Source of the DNA: Prochlorococcus marinus str. MIT 9401
GTDB lineage: Bacteria; Cyanobacteriota; Cyanobacteriia; PCC-6307; Cyanobiaceae
NCBI RefSeq assembly: GCF_000760095.1
Contig: NZ_JNAR01000016.1
Location: forward strand, 186,001-250,000
Reading direction: 5' to 3'
DNA length: 64,000 nt
Part shown: piece after piece, positions 37,848 to 48,371 of the stretch
Layout: each line of letters starts with the position of its first letter
Numbering within the stretch: position 1 is the first letter of the stretch
Program-made: the position numbers and the translations under genes
The notes under the pieces: generated by a model
Seen by the model: only the letters and a program-made list of their open reading frames with translations
Told to the model about the DNA's origin: nothing
Databases searched by the model: none

Positions 37848-38561
37848 TAATTTTCTATTTGCGCTTTCAAAAACTTTTAATGCTTCAATTGAACCCTCAT
37901 ATCTCCAATGCCAGGGTTCGTAATCTATATATTTATTATCTTTGTTGAACGATAACTTAAAGTGAAACTTAGCTGCATTTTTTATGAGCCATTTAAAGGC
38001 GTCAGTATTTTCGAAGTCGGTTTCAAAGTCTGTCTCTCTTTGAGTAGCATCACCAATATCGATTGCGAAACCAGTACTATGTTCAGAATATCCTGGAGGG
38101 GCTGAAACTCTAGCTCTCTCAGCCGCTTCTTGATTTCTAATAGATTTTAAAGAATAAAAGATATCGTTTTGCAAATTTATTGATCTATAACCACTCAAGA
38201 AGACCAAATATATCCCATCCTTTTTGGCTTCTTCTCTCATCTTTAGTAGAGAATCGCGCATATCAATATGAACTTCAATATTAGGCTCAATTAAAACTAG
38301 TTTCTCTTTAGGGGCTTCGTTATAGGGAAGATGACCTAAAATTCTGGCATCAAGATTTCTTTCAACCTGCAATTTGACATTATTATTAAGAGGTTTTAGT
38401 TCTACATTTCTAATTAATCGCAATGCAACGAAAGAAAACATAAGAAAAAGAAATGGAGAAAATATTAATAATTTTTTTAATATTGTTGAATTTGGATTAT
38501 TTATGTAAGTTCTTTTGGCAAGCGGTATATCAAATTGATCGATATCTTTGTTTAGTTCCAA
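37845..38561 (-). CDS. VanY-type D-alanyl-D-alanine carboxypeptidase (M15B)
   Basis: Zinc peptidase trimming D-Ala from peptidoglycan stem peptides. 238 residues: an N-terminal membrane anchor (KKLLIFSPFLFLMFSFVAL, about 29-47), then the M15 domain with FLSGYRS, the SEHSTGFAID motif giving zinc ligands H161 and D168, and YEPWHWRY giving catalytic E215 and zinc ligand H218. The catalytic domain would face the periplasm. The window also holds a VanX-type dipeptidase. Confidence 0.92.
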   Translation of the reverse strand: MELNKDIDQFDIPLAKRTYINNPNSTILKKLLIFSPFLFLMFSFVALRLIRNVELKPLNNNVKLQVERNLDARILGHLPYNEAPKEKLVLIEPNIEVHIDMRDSLLKMREEAKKDGIYLVFLSGYRSINLQNDIFYSLKSIRNQEAAERARVSAPPGYSEHSTGFAIDIGDATQRETDFETDFENTDAFKWLIKNAAKFHFKLSFNKDNKYIDYEPWHWRYEGSIEALKVFESANRKL

Positions 38562-38674
38562 TATTTAGATGTGAATTTGGAAAAGATATTTCGATATTAA
38601 CTATTATTTTAAGAAATGCACTTTTATAAGCAAAAAAGATGTAGTTTTTATATACAGTATTATTTTTTTTTCAT

Positions 38675-40015
38675 ATGTTGAGGGTAGCTGTTATTGGAGG
38701 AGGTCCAAGTGGTTCATGTGCGGCAGAAATACTTGCTAAAGCTGGAATAAAAACTTGGCTTTTCGAGAGAAAATTAGATAATGCAAAACCATGTGGAGGA
38801 GCAATTCCACTTTGCATGGTAGAAGAATTTGATTTGCCTGAGTCAATTATTGATAGAAAAGTAAGGCATATGAGAATGATATCTCCGTCTAATAGAGAGG
38901 TAGATATAAGCTTAGATAGAGTTTATGGGAAAAGTGATAATGAGTTTATTGGGATGTGTAGAAGAGAAGTTATGGATGCCTTTATGCGCAATAGAGCATC
39001 AGATCTTGGTGCTACATTAATAAATGGATTAGTTACTTCTATTGATACTGGCGATAATAATCAAGGGCCATATAAGCTTTCCTACTCAGATTTTACGAAT
39101 GGAGATAAAAAAGGGGAACTCAAAGAGCTTACTGTTGACCTTTTAATCGGAGCTGATGGAGCCAATAGCAGAGTTGCAAAAGCAATGGATGCAGGAGATT
39201 ACAAAGTTGCCATAGCATTTCAGGAAAGAATTAAATTGCCCAAAGAAGAAATGAGTTACTACGAAGATCTTGCTGAAATGTATGTCGGAACTGATGTTTC
39301 TCCTGATTTTTATGGGTGGGTATTTCCTAAATATGATCATGTTGCTGTAGGCACTGGAACCATGCAAAAGAATCAGGCATTAATTAAAGGACTTCAAGAG
39401 GGTGTAAGAAATAGGGCAAAAAAAAGACTTGTTAATGGTGAAGTAATAAAAGTAGAAGCTCACCCTATTCCTGAGCATCCAAGGCCAAGAAGAGTAGTTG
39501 GGAGAATGGCATTGGTTGGTGATGCAGCTGGTTATGTTACAAAAAGTTCTGGAGAGGGAATTTATTTTGCTGCAAAAAGCGGAAGAATGTGTGCCGAAGA
39601 AATTGTTGAAGCATCAAAAAACGGTCAAGTAATTCCATCAGAAAAAGATTTAAAAAACTATCTTAAAAAATGGGATAAAAAATATGGCACAACTTATAAA
39701 GTACTAGAAATCCTTCAAAATATTTTCTACAGAAATGACTCTGCTAGAGAAGCCTTTGTTGAGATGTGTGATGACATGGATGTACAAAGACTTACTTTTG
39801 ATAGTTACTTATATAAGAGAGTTGTCTCTATGAAACCATTACAGCAACTTAAAATTACAATGCTTACACTTGGTTCGATTTTAAGAGGAAAAGCCCTAGC
39901 ACCTCTAAAATATAAACCTGTTGATAGTGCTGTTAGGGAAAATAAAGAAGTAGAAAAAATGCTAGAAAATTATTCAATAAAGGGAGGAATTAAAGTTAAG
40001 AGTTCAAAAGTGTAA
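38675..40015 (+). CDS. chlP: Geranylgeranyl reductase
   Basis: Reduces geranylgeranyl groups to phytyl for chlorophyll and tocopherol. 446 residues: the FAD motif VAVIGGGPSGSCAAEILAKAG at the N terminus, the CGGAIP block of the family, VDLLIGADGANSRVAKA, and the second FAD site RMALVGDAAGYVTKSSGEGIYFA. The C-terminal domain is complete. Its last 20 bp overlap the convergent glyS. A 113-bp upstream spacer from the VanY gene suggests its own promoter. Confidence 0.96.
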   Translation: MLRVAVIGGGPSGSCAAEILAKAGIKTWLFERKLDNAKPCGGAIPLCMVEEFDLPESIIDRKVRHMRMISPSNREVDISLDRVYGKSDNEFIGMCRREVMDAFMRNRASDLGATLINGLVTSIDTGDNNQGPYKLSYSDFTNGDKKGELKELTVDLLIGADGANSRVAKAMDAGDYKVAIAFQERIKLPKEEMSYYEDLAEMYVGTDVSPDFYGWVFPKYDHVAVGTGTMQKNQALIKGLQEGVRNRAKKRLVNGEVIKVEAHPIPEHPRPRRVVGRMALVGDAAGYVTKSSGEGIYFAAKSGRMCAEEIVEASKNGQVIPSEKDLKNYLKKWDKKYGTTYKVLEILQNIFYRNDSAREAFVEMCDDMDVQRLTFDSYLYKRVVSMKPLQQLKITMLTLGSILRGKALAPLKYKPVDSAVRENKEVEKMLENYSIKGGIKVKSSKV

Positions 40016-42158
40016 AGTCGGCTATTTTTAGAGAATAATTTCTAATTAAGCTCAACAAATTGAGCCTATTATTTCTTATTTTTAAATCCTCTGACATAAT
40101 TAGGACTCCCTTTTCATTATCAAATAAATCCTCGATAGTGTTTACATTAATCTCAAACAAATTTAGAAGTTCCACATAATTGCAATAACCTTCTGAAAAA
40201 AGTTTTTCTAATTCTTCAATAAATTCAAAAACTTTCAATTCACAATCTTTTTCAAAAAGATTTGTGTTTACACAATTTCTTGTTGAGAGAACGTCTCTTG
40301 AAACATCACTATTATTTGCTAATTTGCTTACCCTTGTAATTACCTTTTGGATTTCAAAAAAATTATCTTTTTCGATGAAATTAATAATAGATTTAACCCT
40401 ATTTTTAAGATCAACAATATTCAATACTCTTTCTTGAGATAATTCATCAGAGGAGCAAACGGCCTTTATTAATCCTTTACTTAGTGATATTTCTTCTAGA
40501 TGACTTACAATTCTTTGAACTAAAAATTCATTTAGATCATTAAATACTGTTTCTTTTGAGAAGTTTAATTTCGGAAATACGATTTTCCAAAAATCAATAA
40601 GTTCATTGAATAATTTATCTAAAGGTAAATCAAGTTCATAATCCCATATTATTTTAATCACTCCATTTAAATTTCTTCTCAAAGCATAAGGATCAGATGA
40701 TCCACTGGGACGTTTACCAGAAATAAATATACTTATTAGAGTTTCGACCTTATCTGCTATCGAAACTATTGCACCATATTTTGTGGAGGGCAAAGCATCT
40801 TTATAAAAAGAAGGTAAATAATGTTCAGCGACAGCCAAACAAACATCCTCACTAAATCCCTCATATTTAAGATATTTTCCACCCATTATTCCTTGCAGCT
40901 CAGGGAATTCGAAAACAATTTCGCTACATAAGTCGTTTTTACAGTATTTAGCAGCTTCTATTATTTTTTTTTCTTCTAAAGACTTATCATTTAAAAATTT
41001 AAGAATTTTTTTTGTAACTTCCTCTATCCTCTCTACCCTCTGAAATATATTTCCAAATCCACTCAAATATGAAACAGATTTAAGCTTTTCGTTTCTTTCG
41101 ATTGAAGGAACTTTTTTGTCACTTTCTACGAAAAACTTTGCATCTGAAAACCTTGCCCTTAATACTTTCTCATTACCTTTGGCAATATTATTATTTGATT
41201 CTTCAAGACCATTAGAAATAACGCAGAAAGTTGTACTAATATTTTTTTCAGAGTTTAAATCTAGTTTAGAAAAACTTTCGTTTTTCAATAAAAGAGGAAC
41301 GTATCTCTGATGATTTTTCATGACTGTTGAGAGAACTTCAACAGGAAGATCAAGAAATTCATCACTAAATTTGCCAACAATTAAGTCTGGCCATTCAACT
41401 AAATCAGTTAGTTCATTAAGTAATCCTTCTGAAAGGTCAGGTTTCAGATTTAAAGATTTAGATGCCTGATTTATTAAACTTTCAATTTTTTCTTTTCTTT
41501 CTTTTCGAATAGCTATTACCCTATTTCGTTTCAATAATTCAAAAAAATCATCAGGTTTCTGAACTTCTAAAACTTCATTGATTAGCCTATGACTTTTTGT
41601 TTGATTACTTATTTTGATCTTTGGATCACATTCATCAAATTCAAATTCAAGAATTTCATTATTATAAATAGAGGCAATCCATCTAATAGGTCTTGAGAAC
41701 TTTATGTTCCCAGCACCCCATTTCATAAATCGAGGGCCTTGAAGACTCTTTATTAATTTTGGGATAATCGAAGACAAAGAATTTTTTGTTGATAGGCCTT
41801 TCTCAATTCTCTTTCCAAAGACAAAATCACCCTTTTCTGTGTTTTTTATTTCTAGCTCACCTACATTTATATTTAAGCTATTAGCAAATCCTAAAGCAGC
41901 ATTAGTAGGACATCCATTTAAATAAGCTGAATTTGCTTTAGGTCCTTTTCTTTCTATTATCTTATCTTCTGCATAATCAACTAAACCTTCGAGAAGTAGC
42001 ACTATCCTCCTTGGTGTGGAGGTGACGACTATATGTTCGAATTTGATTAACTTTTTATCCAATTCAAATTCTATTAGAGATTTAAATTGCTCTAGAACAG
42101 AATGAGAAAATTTTGCGGGCAACTCTTCTGTACCTATCTCAAGTAAATATTTAGACAA
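39996..42158 (-). CDS. glyS: Glycyl-tRNA synthetase beta subunit
   Basis: Beta chain (720 residues) of the two-subunit bacterial glycyl-tRNA synthetase. It begins LLEIGTEELPAKF, the family's conserved N terminus, then WGAGNIKFSRPIRWI, the HD-like KTxADKV-type block SIADKVETL and SSDPYALRRNLNG, and the anticodon-binding C-terminal domain. The alpha subunit glyQ is not in this window. Convergent 20-bp overlap with chlP. Confidence 0.96.
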   Translation of the reverse strand: MSKYLLEIGTEELPAKFSHSVLEQFKSLIEFELDKKLIKFEHIVVTSTPRRIVLLLEGLVDYAEDKIIERKGPKANSAYLNGCPTNAALGFANSLNINVGELEIKNTEKGDFVFGKRIEKGLSTKNSLSSIIPKLIKSLQGPRFMKWGAGNIKFSRPIRWIASIYNNEILEFEFDECDPKIKISNQTKSHRLINEVLEVQKPDDFFELLKRNRVIAIRKERKEKIESLINQASKSLNLKPDLSEGLLNELTDLVEWPDLIVGKFSDEFLDLPVEVLSTVMKNHQRYVPLLLKNESFSKLDLNSEKNISTTFCVISNGLEESNNNIAKGNEKVLRARFSDAKFFVESDKKVPSIERNEKLKSVSYLSGFGNIFQRVERIEEVTKKILKFLNDKSLEEKKIIEAAKYCKNDLCSEIVFEFPELQGIMGGKYLKYEGFSEDVCLAVAEHYLPSFYKDALPSTKYGAIVSIADKVETLISIFISGKRPSGSSDPYALRRNLNGVIKIIWDYELDLPLDKLFNELIDFWKIVFPKLNFSKETVFNDLNEFLVQRIVSHLEEISLSKGLIKAVCSSDELSQERVLNIVDLKNRVKSIINFIEKDNFFEIQKVITRVSKLANNSDVSRDVLSTRNCVNTNLFEKDCELKVFEFIEELEKLFSEGYCNYVELLNLFEINVNTIEDLFDNEKGVLIMSEDLKIRNNRLNLLSLIRNYSLKIADFTLLNS

Positions 42159-42245
42159 GAAAAAAATATGACTTCACTTACTATAATTTACTACCAGTTA
42201 AATAAGCTTTTCGCTAATGTATAAAAAGAGATATGTTTTGGTCCT

Positions 42246-44039
42246 TTGATCAAAGTTGAGAAAGTAAAAAAGAAAAAAGATTCTGCAAAGGAAGAGACTG
42301 TTTGTTTAGCAAATGGTCTAGAAGTTTCTAAATTTGAAAATTTTAAAAAAAGTAGCCAATTTCTTAAGGAACCACTCGCTACGGAATTAGTCAATGAGAG
42401 TGATCATTTTACTAATGATGCAGTTCAATTATTAAAATTTCATGGTAGTTATCAACAAGATAACAGGGAAAATAGAAAGCCTGGCAAAAGTAAAGATTGG
42501 CAAATGATGCTTAGGTTAAGAAATCCGGGCGGTGAAGTCCCTGGGAAATTATTTTTAGCATTAGATGAATTATCTGACAAACTAGGGAATGGAACACTTA
42601 GGGCCACTACAAGACAAGCCTTTCAAATGCATGGAATCAGAAAGGAGAACCTAAAGGAAGTAATTCAAACAATAGTAAATTCAATGGGCTCCACATTAGC
42701 TGCATGTGGAGACATAAATAGAAACGTTATGGCCCCTGCGGCTCCATTTGATTCGCCAGACTATATTATGGCAAGAGCATTGGCAAAAAAAGTTGCAGAT
42801 CTTCTTACCCCAATGGCTGGCCAAGGCACTTTTTTAGAACTTTGGGCTGATGGAGATTTAGAGTACACCATAAAGCCTGACAATGATATTGAAGCAATTA
42901 GGAAGCTCCAATTCAAAGATAATGTTTTTAGTGGGATAAAAGATGAGCCTCTTTATGGTGCAACTTATTTACCTAGAAAATTCAAATGTGCTGTTACAAT
43001 TCCTGGGGACAACTCTGTTGATCTTCTTACCAATGACATAGGAATTGTTGCCTTTACATCTAAAGATGGAAACTTAGAAGGGTGCAACTTCTATGTTGGA
43101 GGTGGTATGGGTCGCACACATAACAATGAGGAGACCTTTGCCAGAATTGCAGATCCACTTGGATATGTTGAAGAACCTGATGTTTATGAATTAATACAAA
43201 GCATTGTGGCTATTCAAAGAGATTATGGTGATAGAAAATCAAGAAAAAATTCGAGAATGAAATATCTTCTTCATAGAAAAGGTATTAAATGGTTTAAAAA
43301 GATACTTTTTGAAAAGTATTTCAAAAAAGAAATTAAAAAAGTCAGAAAAGAACCGGATAAGGTTCTTATTGATTACCTAGGTTGGCATAAACAAAATAAA
43401 ACCTCCTATTTCGTAGGTTTACCATTATTATCAGGGAGATTATCTGGAGAAAAGAAGAATACCATCACAAGTATTGTTAAAAAATATAAGTTAGATTTAA
43501 GACTCACTCCTAATCAAGATATTTTACTTTGTAATATCGCCAATAAAAATAAAGGTGAGATTCAAAAATCTCTATCAAAAATTGGATACGAAAATTTAGA
43601 AAATATTAATGAAATACAAAGACATGCATTAGCTTGTCCTGCTTTACCACTTTGTGGTCTTGCGATGACTGAAGCTGAAAGAATATTACCTGATGTATTA
43701 AAAAGGATTGAAAATTTACTATTAGATTTAAAAATACAAAAGACAATATTATTCAGAATGACAGGATGTCCGAACGGATGTACCAGGCCTTATATGGCCG
43801 AATTAGCACTTGTTGGAAGTGGGCAAAACAAATACCAATTATGGTTGGGGGGAAGTAAAAATCTTCAAAGGCTGGCTAAACCATTCTTACAAAGAATGGA
43901 ACTTAACGATTTAGAAAAAACTCTTCAACCATTATTTGTTAATTGGAAGAGTAATTTGGATTTGGATTTCGGAGATTTTATAGATTCTCAAGATGAAAAT
44001 TACGTACTTGATTTGCTAAATAAAATCAATAGAATTTAA
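42246..44039 (+). CDS. sir: Ferredoxin-dependent sulfite reductase
   Basis: Six-electron reduction of sulfite to sulfide for cysteine synthesis, with ferredoxin as donor. 597 residues: RATTRQAFQMHGI binds sirohaem, and the siroheme-4Fe-4S cysteines lie in CPALPLCGLA and TGCPNGCTRPYMAEL. The duplicated ferritin-like halves are typical of Sir/NirA. I favour Sir over NirA from the overall length and RNPGGEVPGKLF type sequence. The start is TTG 42246, preceded by a lysine-rich leader. Divergent from glyS; its stop overlaps the next gene in TTAA. Confidence 0.92.
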   Translation: MIKVEKVKKKKDSAKEETVCLANGLEVSKFENFKKSSQFLKEPLATELVNESDHFTNDAVQLLKFHGSYQQDNRENRKPGKSKDWQMMLRLRNPGGEVPGKLFLALDELSDKLGNGTLRATTRQAFQMHGIRKENLKEVIQTIVNSMGSTLAACGDINRNVMAPAAPFDSPDYIMARALAKKVADLLTPMAGQGTFLELWADGDLEYTIKPDNDIEAIRKLQFKDNVFSGIKDEPLYGATYLPRKFKCAVTIPGDNSVDLLTNDIGIVAFTSKDGNLEGCNFYVGGGMGRTHNNEETFARIADPLGYVEEPDVYELIQSIVAIQRDYGDRKSRKNSRMKYLLHRKGIKWFKKILFEKYFKKEIKKVRKEPDKVLIDYLGWHKQNKTSYFVGLPLLSGRLSGEKKNTITSIVKKYKLDLRLTPNQDILLCNIANKNKGEIQKSLSKIGYENLENINEIQRHALACPALPLCGLAMTEAERILPDVLKRIENLLLDLKIQKTILFRMTGCPNGCTRPYMAELALVGSGQNKYQLWLGGSKNLQRLAKPFLQRMELNDLEKTLQPLFVNWKSNLDLDFGDFIDSQDENYVLDLLNKINRI

Positions 44040-44719
44040 ATTTTTCCATAAAGGGCATTTGCTTTTTTATTTTTCCAAGCCCATAATTGATCACCATAAC
44101 TAAAATGCCACCATTCATTAGGATGTTGAGCGAATCCGAATTTTGTCATAATTTCTTTTAATAAATTTCTTCTATTATTCCAAATAATTGATTCTTCATT
44201 CTTTTTATTTGCATAAAAATAAGGATTTGAGGTCTCATCCATTTGATCAACCAAGCTTCCCATTTCAACAAGATTTCCGTCTTTATCTGATAAACAAACA
44301 TCTAATGCACCCCCAGTTGAATGAGGGGGAGGACACCTAGTGTCATAAGAAGGATATGCCCAAAATTTTTCAACTTTTTTTAAAATGGATGGATAAGATT
44401 TTATGTTTTCAAAAGAAATATTAATATCGGATTTTTCACACTCTAATAAAAATGCTCTTTTAAACATAAATTCCTGGACTTCTAACGGTCGCCAACTGTC
44501 ATAAATTAAAAGGTTAAAGCTACTGTTTAAAATCAAATAATCATTTACTTTTACTAATCTATTTACGACCTCCTCTCTTAATTTCCAAATAGAAGTTTTA
44601 TCTTTGTAAGGTGCTCCTAAATGAGAGTAAGGGTGGGGATCTAAAAACTTTAGGCAGCTAGGTATAGCTATTAATTTATCTCCATTATCTTTAATTGGTA
44701 TTTTATTCCAAATTTTCAA
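44036..44719 (-). CDS. VanX/DdpX-type D-alanyl-D-alanine dipeptidase (M15D)
   Basis: 227-residue zinc dipeptidase. YDSWRPLEVQ carries the conserved arginine, HSTGGALDV supplies zinc ligands H133 and D140, and EWWHFSYGDQ supplies catalytic E202 and ligand H205. No signal peptide, so it acts in the cytoplasm and probably salvages D-Ala-D-Ala from wall turnover; in other bacteria this family also confers vancomycin resistance, but no vanH/vanA neighbours are present. Convergent with sir and 57 bp downstream of recG. Confidence 0.9.
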   Translation of the reverse strand: MKIWNKIPIKDNGDKLIAIPSCLKFLDPHPYSHLGAPYKDKTSIWKLREEVVNRLVKVNDYLILNSSFNLLIYDSWRPLEVQEFMFKRAFLLECEKSDINISFENIKSYPSILKKVEKFWAYPSYDTRCPPPHSTGGALDVCLSDKDGNLVEMGSLVDQMDETSNPYFYANKKNEESIIWNNRRNLLKEIMTKFGFAQHPNEWWHFSYGDQLWAWKNKKANALYGKI

Positions 44720-44776
44720 TTGAAATTTGCTATTGATTTATAGTGGCATATATATCAAAAATTACAATGATAGTTT

Positions 44777-47236
44777 TCAATTTAAGAAATCATGAATGAA
44801 TTTATTATCAGAGTTATCAATAAGTATCTTCCTTAAAACAATATTTTCTTTTAAATCAGGATCATCGCTAACAATCTTAATAGCCTCTTCACGAGCCTTA
44901 TCAATAAGAAATTTATTATTAGGTAAATTGTCCAGTACAAAATCAGGCAATCCGGATTGTCTATATCCTAAAATCTGACCTGGTCCTCTAAGCTCCAAGT
45001 CTTTTTCAGCGATATAAAAGCCATCATTAGATTTTTGCAAAACACAAAGTCGTTTATTTTCTAATCCATTTTTATCAGGGGTTACAAGATAACAAAAAGA
45101 TTTTGTTGATCCTCTACCAACTCTTCCCCTTAATTGATGTAGCTGGGACAATCCAAATCTGTCTGAATTATAAATAATCATAATTGTGGCGTTAGGTACA
45201 TCAATGCCAACCTCAATTACTGTGGTTGAAACCAATATATTAATTTCATTCTTTAAAAAAGAATTAATCACTTCATTCTTTTCTTGTGAACTTAATTTGC
45301 CATGTAATAATCCAACTTTTTTGTTAAAAAAGACCTCTTCTGATAAATGTTTGAATGTTTTCTTTGCGGAGCTTAAATTCATTTTTTCTGAATCTTCTAT
45401 AAGTGGCAAAATAACATAAGCTTGCTTTCCCTTATTGATCTCATCTTCAACAATCTTGAACAAATTAGTTAAATCGTCTTCTGAAATTATTTTTGTTGTT
45501 ATGGGAACTCTCCCAGGAGGGAGTTCTGTAATTTGACTCACATCTAAATCACCATAAATAGAAAGCGCAAGAGTTCTTGGAATTGGCGTTGCTGTCATTG
45601 ATAACAAGTTAGTATTTTCTCCTTTATTTAGTAATCTATTTCTTTGAGTAACTCCAAATCTATGTTGTTCATCAATTACGACCATGCCTAATGCATTAAA
45701 GATGACTTTATCCTCAAATAATGCATGAGTACCTACGAGGATATCAACTAATCCATTGTTCAAATTAGAGAAAATTTCTTTTCTCTTTTTTTGAGGAGTA
45801 TTCCCAGTAAGTAGTTCAACAGAAACAAAAAGGGGGTTCAAATATTTTAATAAATTTTTATAATGCTGTTCTGCCAATACCTCAGTTGGGACCATAAATG
45901 CACCTTGCAGGTTTTTTTCAATGACAAGCAAAAGAGACGCTATTGCAATTATTGTTTTACCGCTTCCCACATCGCCCTGAAGCAATCTAGACATTGGTAC
46001 GGGATTAGATAAATCTTTCTTAATTTCAGTCAAAACATTTTCTTGAGATTTTGTTAATTCAAAAGGAAAAGTATTTAAAAATTCTTTTAACAAAGATTTC
46101 TTTTGAGGTAATTGTTGGGAAGTTACATTTTTATTCGTCTTTCTTTTTCTAAGTAGGAACTTTATTTGAAGTAGGAATAACTCATCAAAAACCAAACGTT
46201 TTTTTGACTCAATAAGTGCCTGTTGAGTTGGTGGAAAATGAATATTAATCAACGACTCGCCTTTTGATAATAAAGATAATGAATCAAGTTGCTTTTTATT
46301 TAAAATTTCTGGATATTGCTTTGCATAAATTAGTACCTTTTTCATAAGTTTTATAAAACTCATATTTGATAATGCTTCACCTAATGAATATAAGGGTAAT
46401 ATTTTGCCTGAGAAATTAAAATTATCATTGTTGTCCTTTAGAATTTCAATCTGCGGATCTACAAAAGTTTTGCCATACTCTGTCAATTTAACTTTACCGG
46501 AAATTGCTAATTTAGTTCCAGGAGTATACAAAGATTTTTGAGATGTGAAGAAGGAGTAAGATCTAAATCTTCTTCCTAAAAAAAATTTTGTAACCTTTAT
46601 TGAAGACGTTTCATCAAAAACCACAATATTCATTATTGATAAATTACTATTTTTTTTACTCTTATGAATATAAAATCTTTTAACGTTTGCAATGCACGTG
46701 TATAAATTATCTGGTTTTAAATTTATTATCTTAACTCTATTCGTATAGTCTAGATATGTTCTTGGGAAATAATTAATTAGATCTTTTATATGAAATATCC
46801 CTAATTCATTTAGCTTATTTTTATAAACTTTTCCTACATTTTTTATTAATGAAATATCTGAATCAAAAGACAAACTTGAATCAGCTTTATTCAGAAAAAT
46901 ATTATTAGAAATATTACTAGAACTTTCTATTTCTAGAGTTTTTCCTAGTTTATAAAGATTTTTTCTTGTATCTATAACTAACCTTTTTCTTTGATTCTCA
47001 TCTAATTTATTATACTCATTATATTTTTTTGAAAATTCACAAAATATTCTTAAATATTCGTCTGAGAGATTTAGGTTATCTAGTTGTTTTAGTGATTCAT
47101 GCAAATAATCATTAAAATATTTTTCTCTTCCTAAAGTATTAATAAATTTGTTTTCAGTCTCAATAGTAAGAGATTTTTGAAGAGGTCTTATCCAATCTTT
47201 AATTAATTTATTATCATTATTTCCGCTAATAGTCAC
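44777..47236 (-). CDS. recG: ATP-dependent DNA helicase RecG
   Basis: Reverses stalled replication forks and branch-migrates junctions. 819 residues: an N-terminal extension (about 1-130) common in cyanobacterial RecG, the wedge OB domain (about 150-330; TCIANVKRFYI), helicase motif I LLQGDVGSGKTIIA, motif II VIDEQHRFGV, motif III SMTATPIPRTLALS, motif V IEVGIDVPNATIM and motif VI QLHQLRGRVGRG, then ELRGPGQILGYRQSG. All catalytic motifs intact. Confidence 0.97.
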   Translation of the reverse strand: MTISGNNDNKLIKDWIRPLQKSLTIETENKFINTLGREKYFNDYLHESLKQLDNLNLSDEYLRIFCEFSKKYNEYNKLDENQRKRLVIDTRKNLYKLGKTLEIESSSNISNNIFLNKADSSLSFDSDISLIKNVGKVYKNKLNELGIFHIKDLINYFPRTYLDYTNRVKIINLKPDNLYTCIANVKRFYIHKSKKNSNLSIMNIVVFDETSSIKVTKFFLGRRFRSYSFFTSQKSLYTPGTKLAISGKVKLTEYGKTFVDPQIEILKDNNDNFNFSGKILPLYSLGEALSNMSFIKLMKKVLIYAKQYPEILNKKQLDSLSLLSKGESLINIHFPPTQQALIESKKRLVFDELFLLQIKFLLRKRKTNKNVTSQQLPQKKSLLKEFLNTFPFELTKSQENVLTEIKKDLSNPVPMSRLLQGDVGSGKTIIAIASLLLVIEKNLQGAFMVPTEVLAEQHYKNLLKYLNPLFVSVELLTGNTPQKKRKEIFSNLNNGLVDILVGTHALFEDKVIFNALGMVVIDEQHRFGVTQRNRLLNKGENTNLLSMTATPIPRTLALSIYGDLDVSQITELPPGRVPITTKIISEDDLTNLFKIVEDEINKGKQAYVILPLIEDSEKMNLSSAKKTFKHLSEEVFFNKKVGLLHGKLSSQEKNEVINSFLKNEINILVSTTVIEVGIDVPNATIMIIYNSDRFGLSQLHQLRGRVGRGSTKSFCYLVTPDKNGLENKRLCVLQKSNDGFYIAEKDLELRGPGQILGYRQSGLPDFVLDNLPNNKFLIDKAREEAIKIVSDDPDLKENIVLRKILIDNSDNKFIHDFLN

Positions 47237-47258
47237 ATTTGAAAAAAGAGTTATTTTT

Positions 47259-48371
47259 TCAACGTATCTTATTCAAAGTTATTTCTTTTTGCCTCCAATA
47301 TGTCTCTTTTTTAATCAAACCCTGAAATTGATTTTTTAGCTCATTTATTTTCTGCCTTTGAATAGAAAGATTTAAGTTTTTAAACTCTAACTCAACAGTA
47401 GATATATTGAAGAAAATAATGCTTGGAAAATTATTGCCGGTTAATGATGTACGATTTAATTCTAATTCGAAATTAATAACAAAAGGATATGGATGTTTTA
47501 TCATAAAATTTTTGCCTACTAAGTAATCAAAGGAATCTTTGGATATCATCTTTTTTATTAGATTTGCTTTGAATAATTGTTGGTTAATACTATATGAAAG
47601 ATTTAATAGTAAATTTTCCAATGACTTGTCTATTAAATCAAAATTATTAAGAATCTGATTTTTTGGTAAATTATCTAATTGATTGATATTTTCTTTTTCT
47701 TGATATATTTGTTTTTCCACCTTTTCTTCTCCTGTTAATTCAATTAAGGAAGAAATAAATTGTTTTTCAACTCCTAAATTTTCAAAAATAATGTTTTTAG
47801 ATAAATAATTATTATGGTGGTTATTATCTAAGTCAAGTGATATGAATTTCCCATCATTATCAGTTTGATAATATTCAGAAGCATTTGAAATGTCTTTACT
47901 AATCTTGAACTGAATGGGTTCTTCTAGTTGAAAATCATCTTCATGTTGAATTTTTTCTTTTTGATTATCCTTTGTTTTTGTAAAACTATCTAAGCTATGA
48001 AAATTAATTTGTTTTTTTATATTTTTTTTAATTTCATTTATTTTTAATTGTTCTACTGTTAATAAGGGCAAATTCGAATAAATAAGCCTTCTTATTTTTT
48101 TTTCAAAAAGACTATAGAATTCATTTTCATATAAGAAATTATCATTAATTTTTGGATAACTATATATATGGTTAAGCCCCTTTTCTGCAGAGATATAAAG
48201 TACATCTCTTACATGATTAAGATAAAGTTCATATTCCCTATAGATATTTCTAATTAATATTCTTTTTTGTATCTCTGCTCTCTTTAATTGAGAATTAATT
48301 TTATCTATATCTAAGTAACTATTAAAATTATTCAAATCATTCAAGTGACTAGTTTGATTGCATTGATGCAA
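47259..48371 (-). CDS. Hypothetical protein, 370 aa, between tsf and recG
   Basis: Asparagine- and lysine-rich soluble protein with no signal or membrane segment. Residues 20-110 are helical and charged (coiled-coil tendency); 115-240 look low in complexity; 245-370 form a more ordered part with a strand-rich [19 protein letters not shown] and [13 protein letters not shown], then a helix ending [25 protein letters not shown]. The start appears to be TTG 48371, overlapping the end of tsf by 23 bp, with no ATG nearby. Family not recognised; synteny suggests a picocyanobacterial gene. Confidence 0.6.
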   Translation of the reverse strand: MHQCNQTSHLNDLNNFNSYLDIDKINSQLKRAEIQKRILIRNIYREYELYLNHVRDVLYISAEKGLNHIYSYPKINDNFLYENEFYSLFEKKIRRLIYSNLPLLTVEQLKINEIKKNIKKQINFHSLDSFTKTKDNQKEKIQHEDDFQLEEPIQFKISKDISNASEYYQTDNDGKFISLDLDNNHHNNYLSKNIIFENLGVEKQFISSLIELTGEEKVEKQIYQEKENINQLDNLPKNQILNNFDLIDKSLENLLLNLSYSINQQLFKANLIKKMISKDSFDYLVGKNFMIKHPYPFVINFELELNRTSLTGNNFPSIIFFNISTVELEFKNLNLSIQRQKINELKNQFQGLIKKETYWRQKEITLNKIR

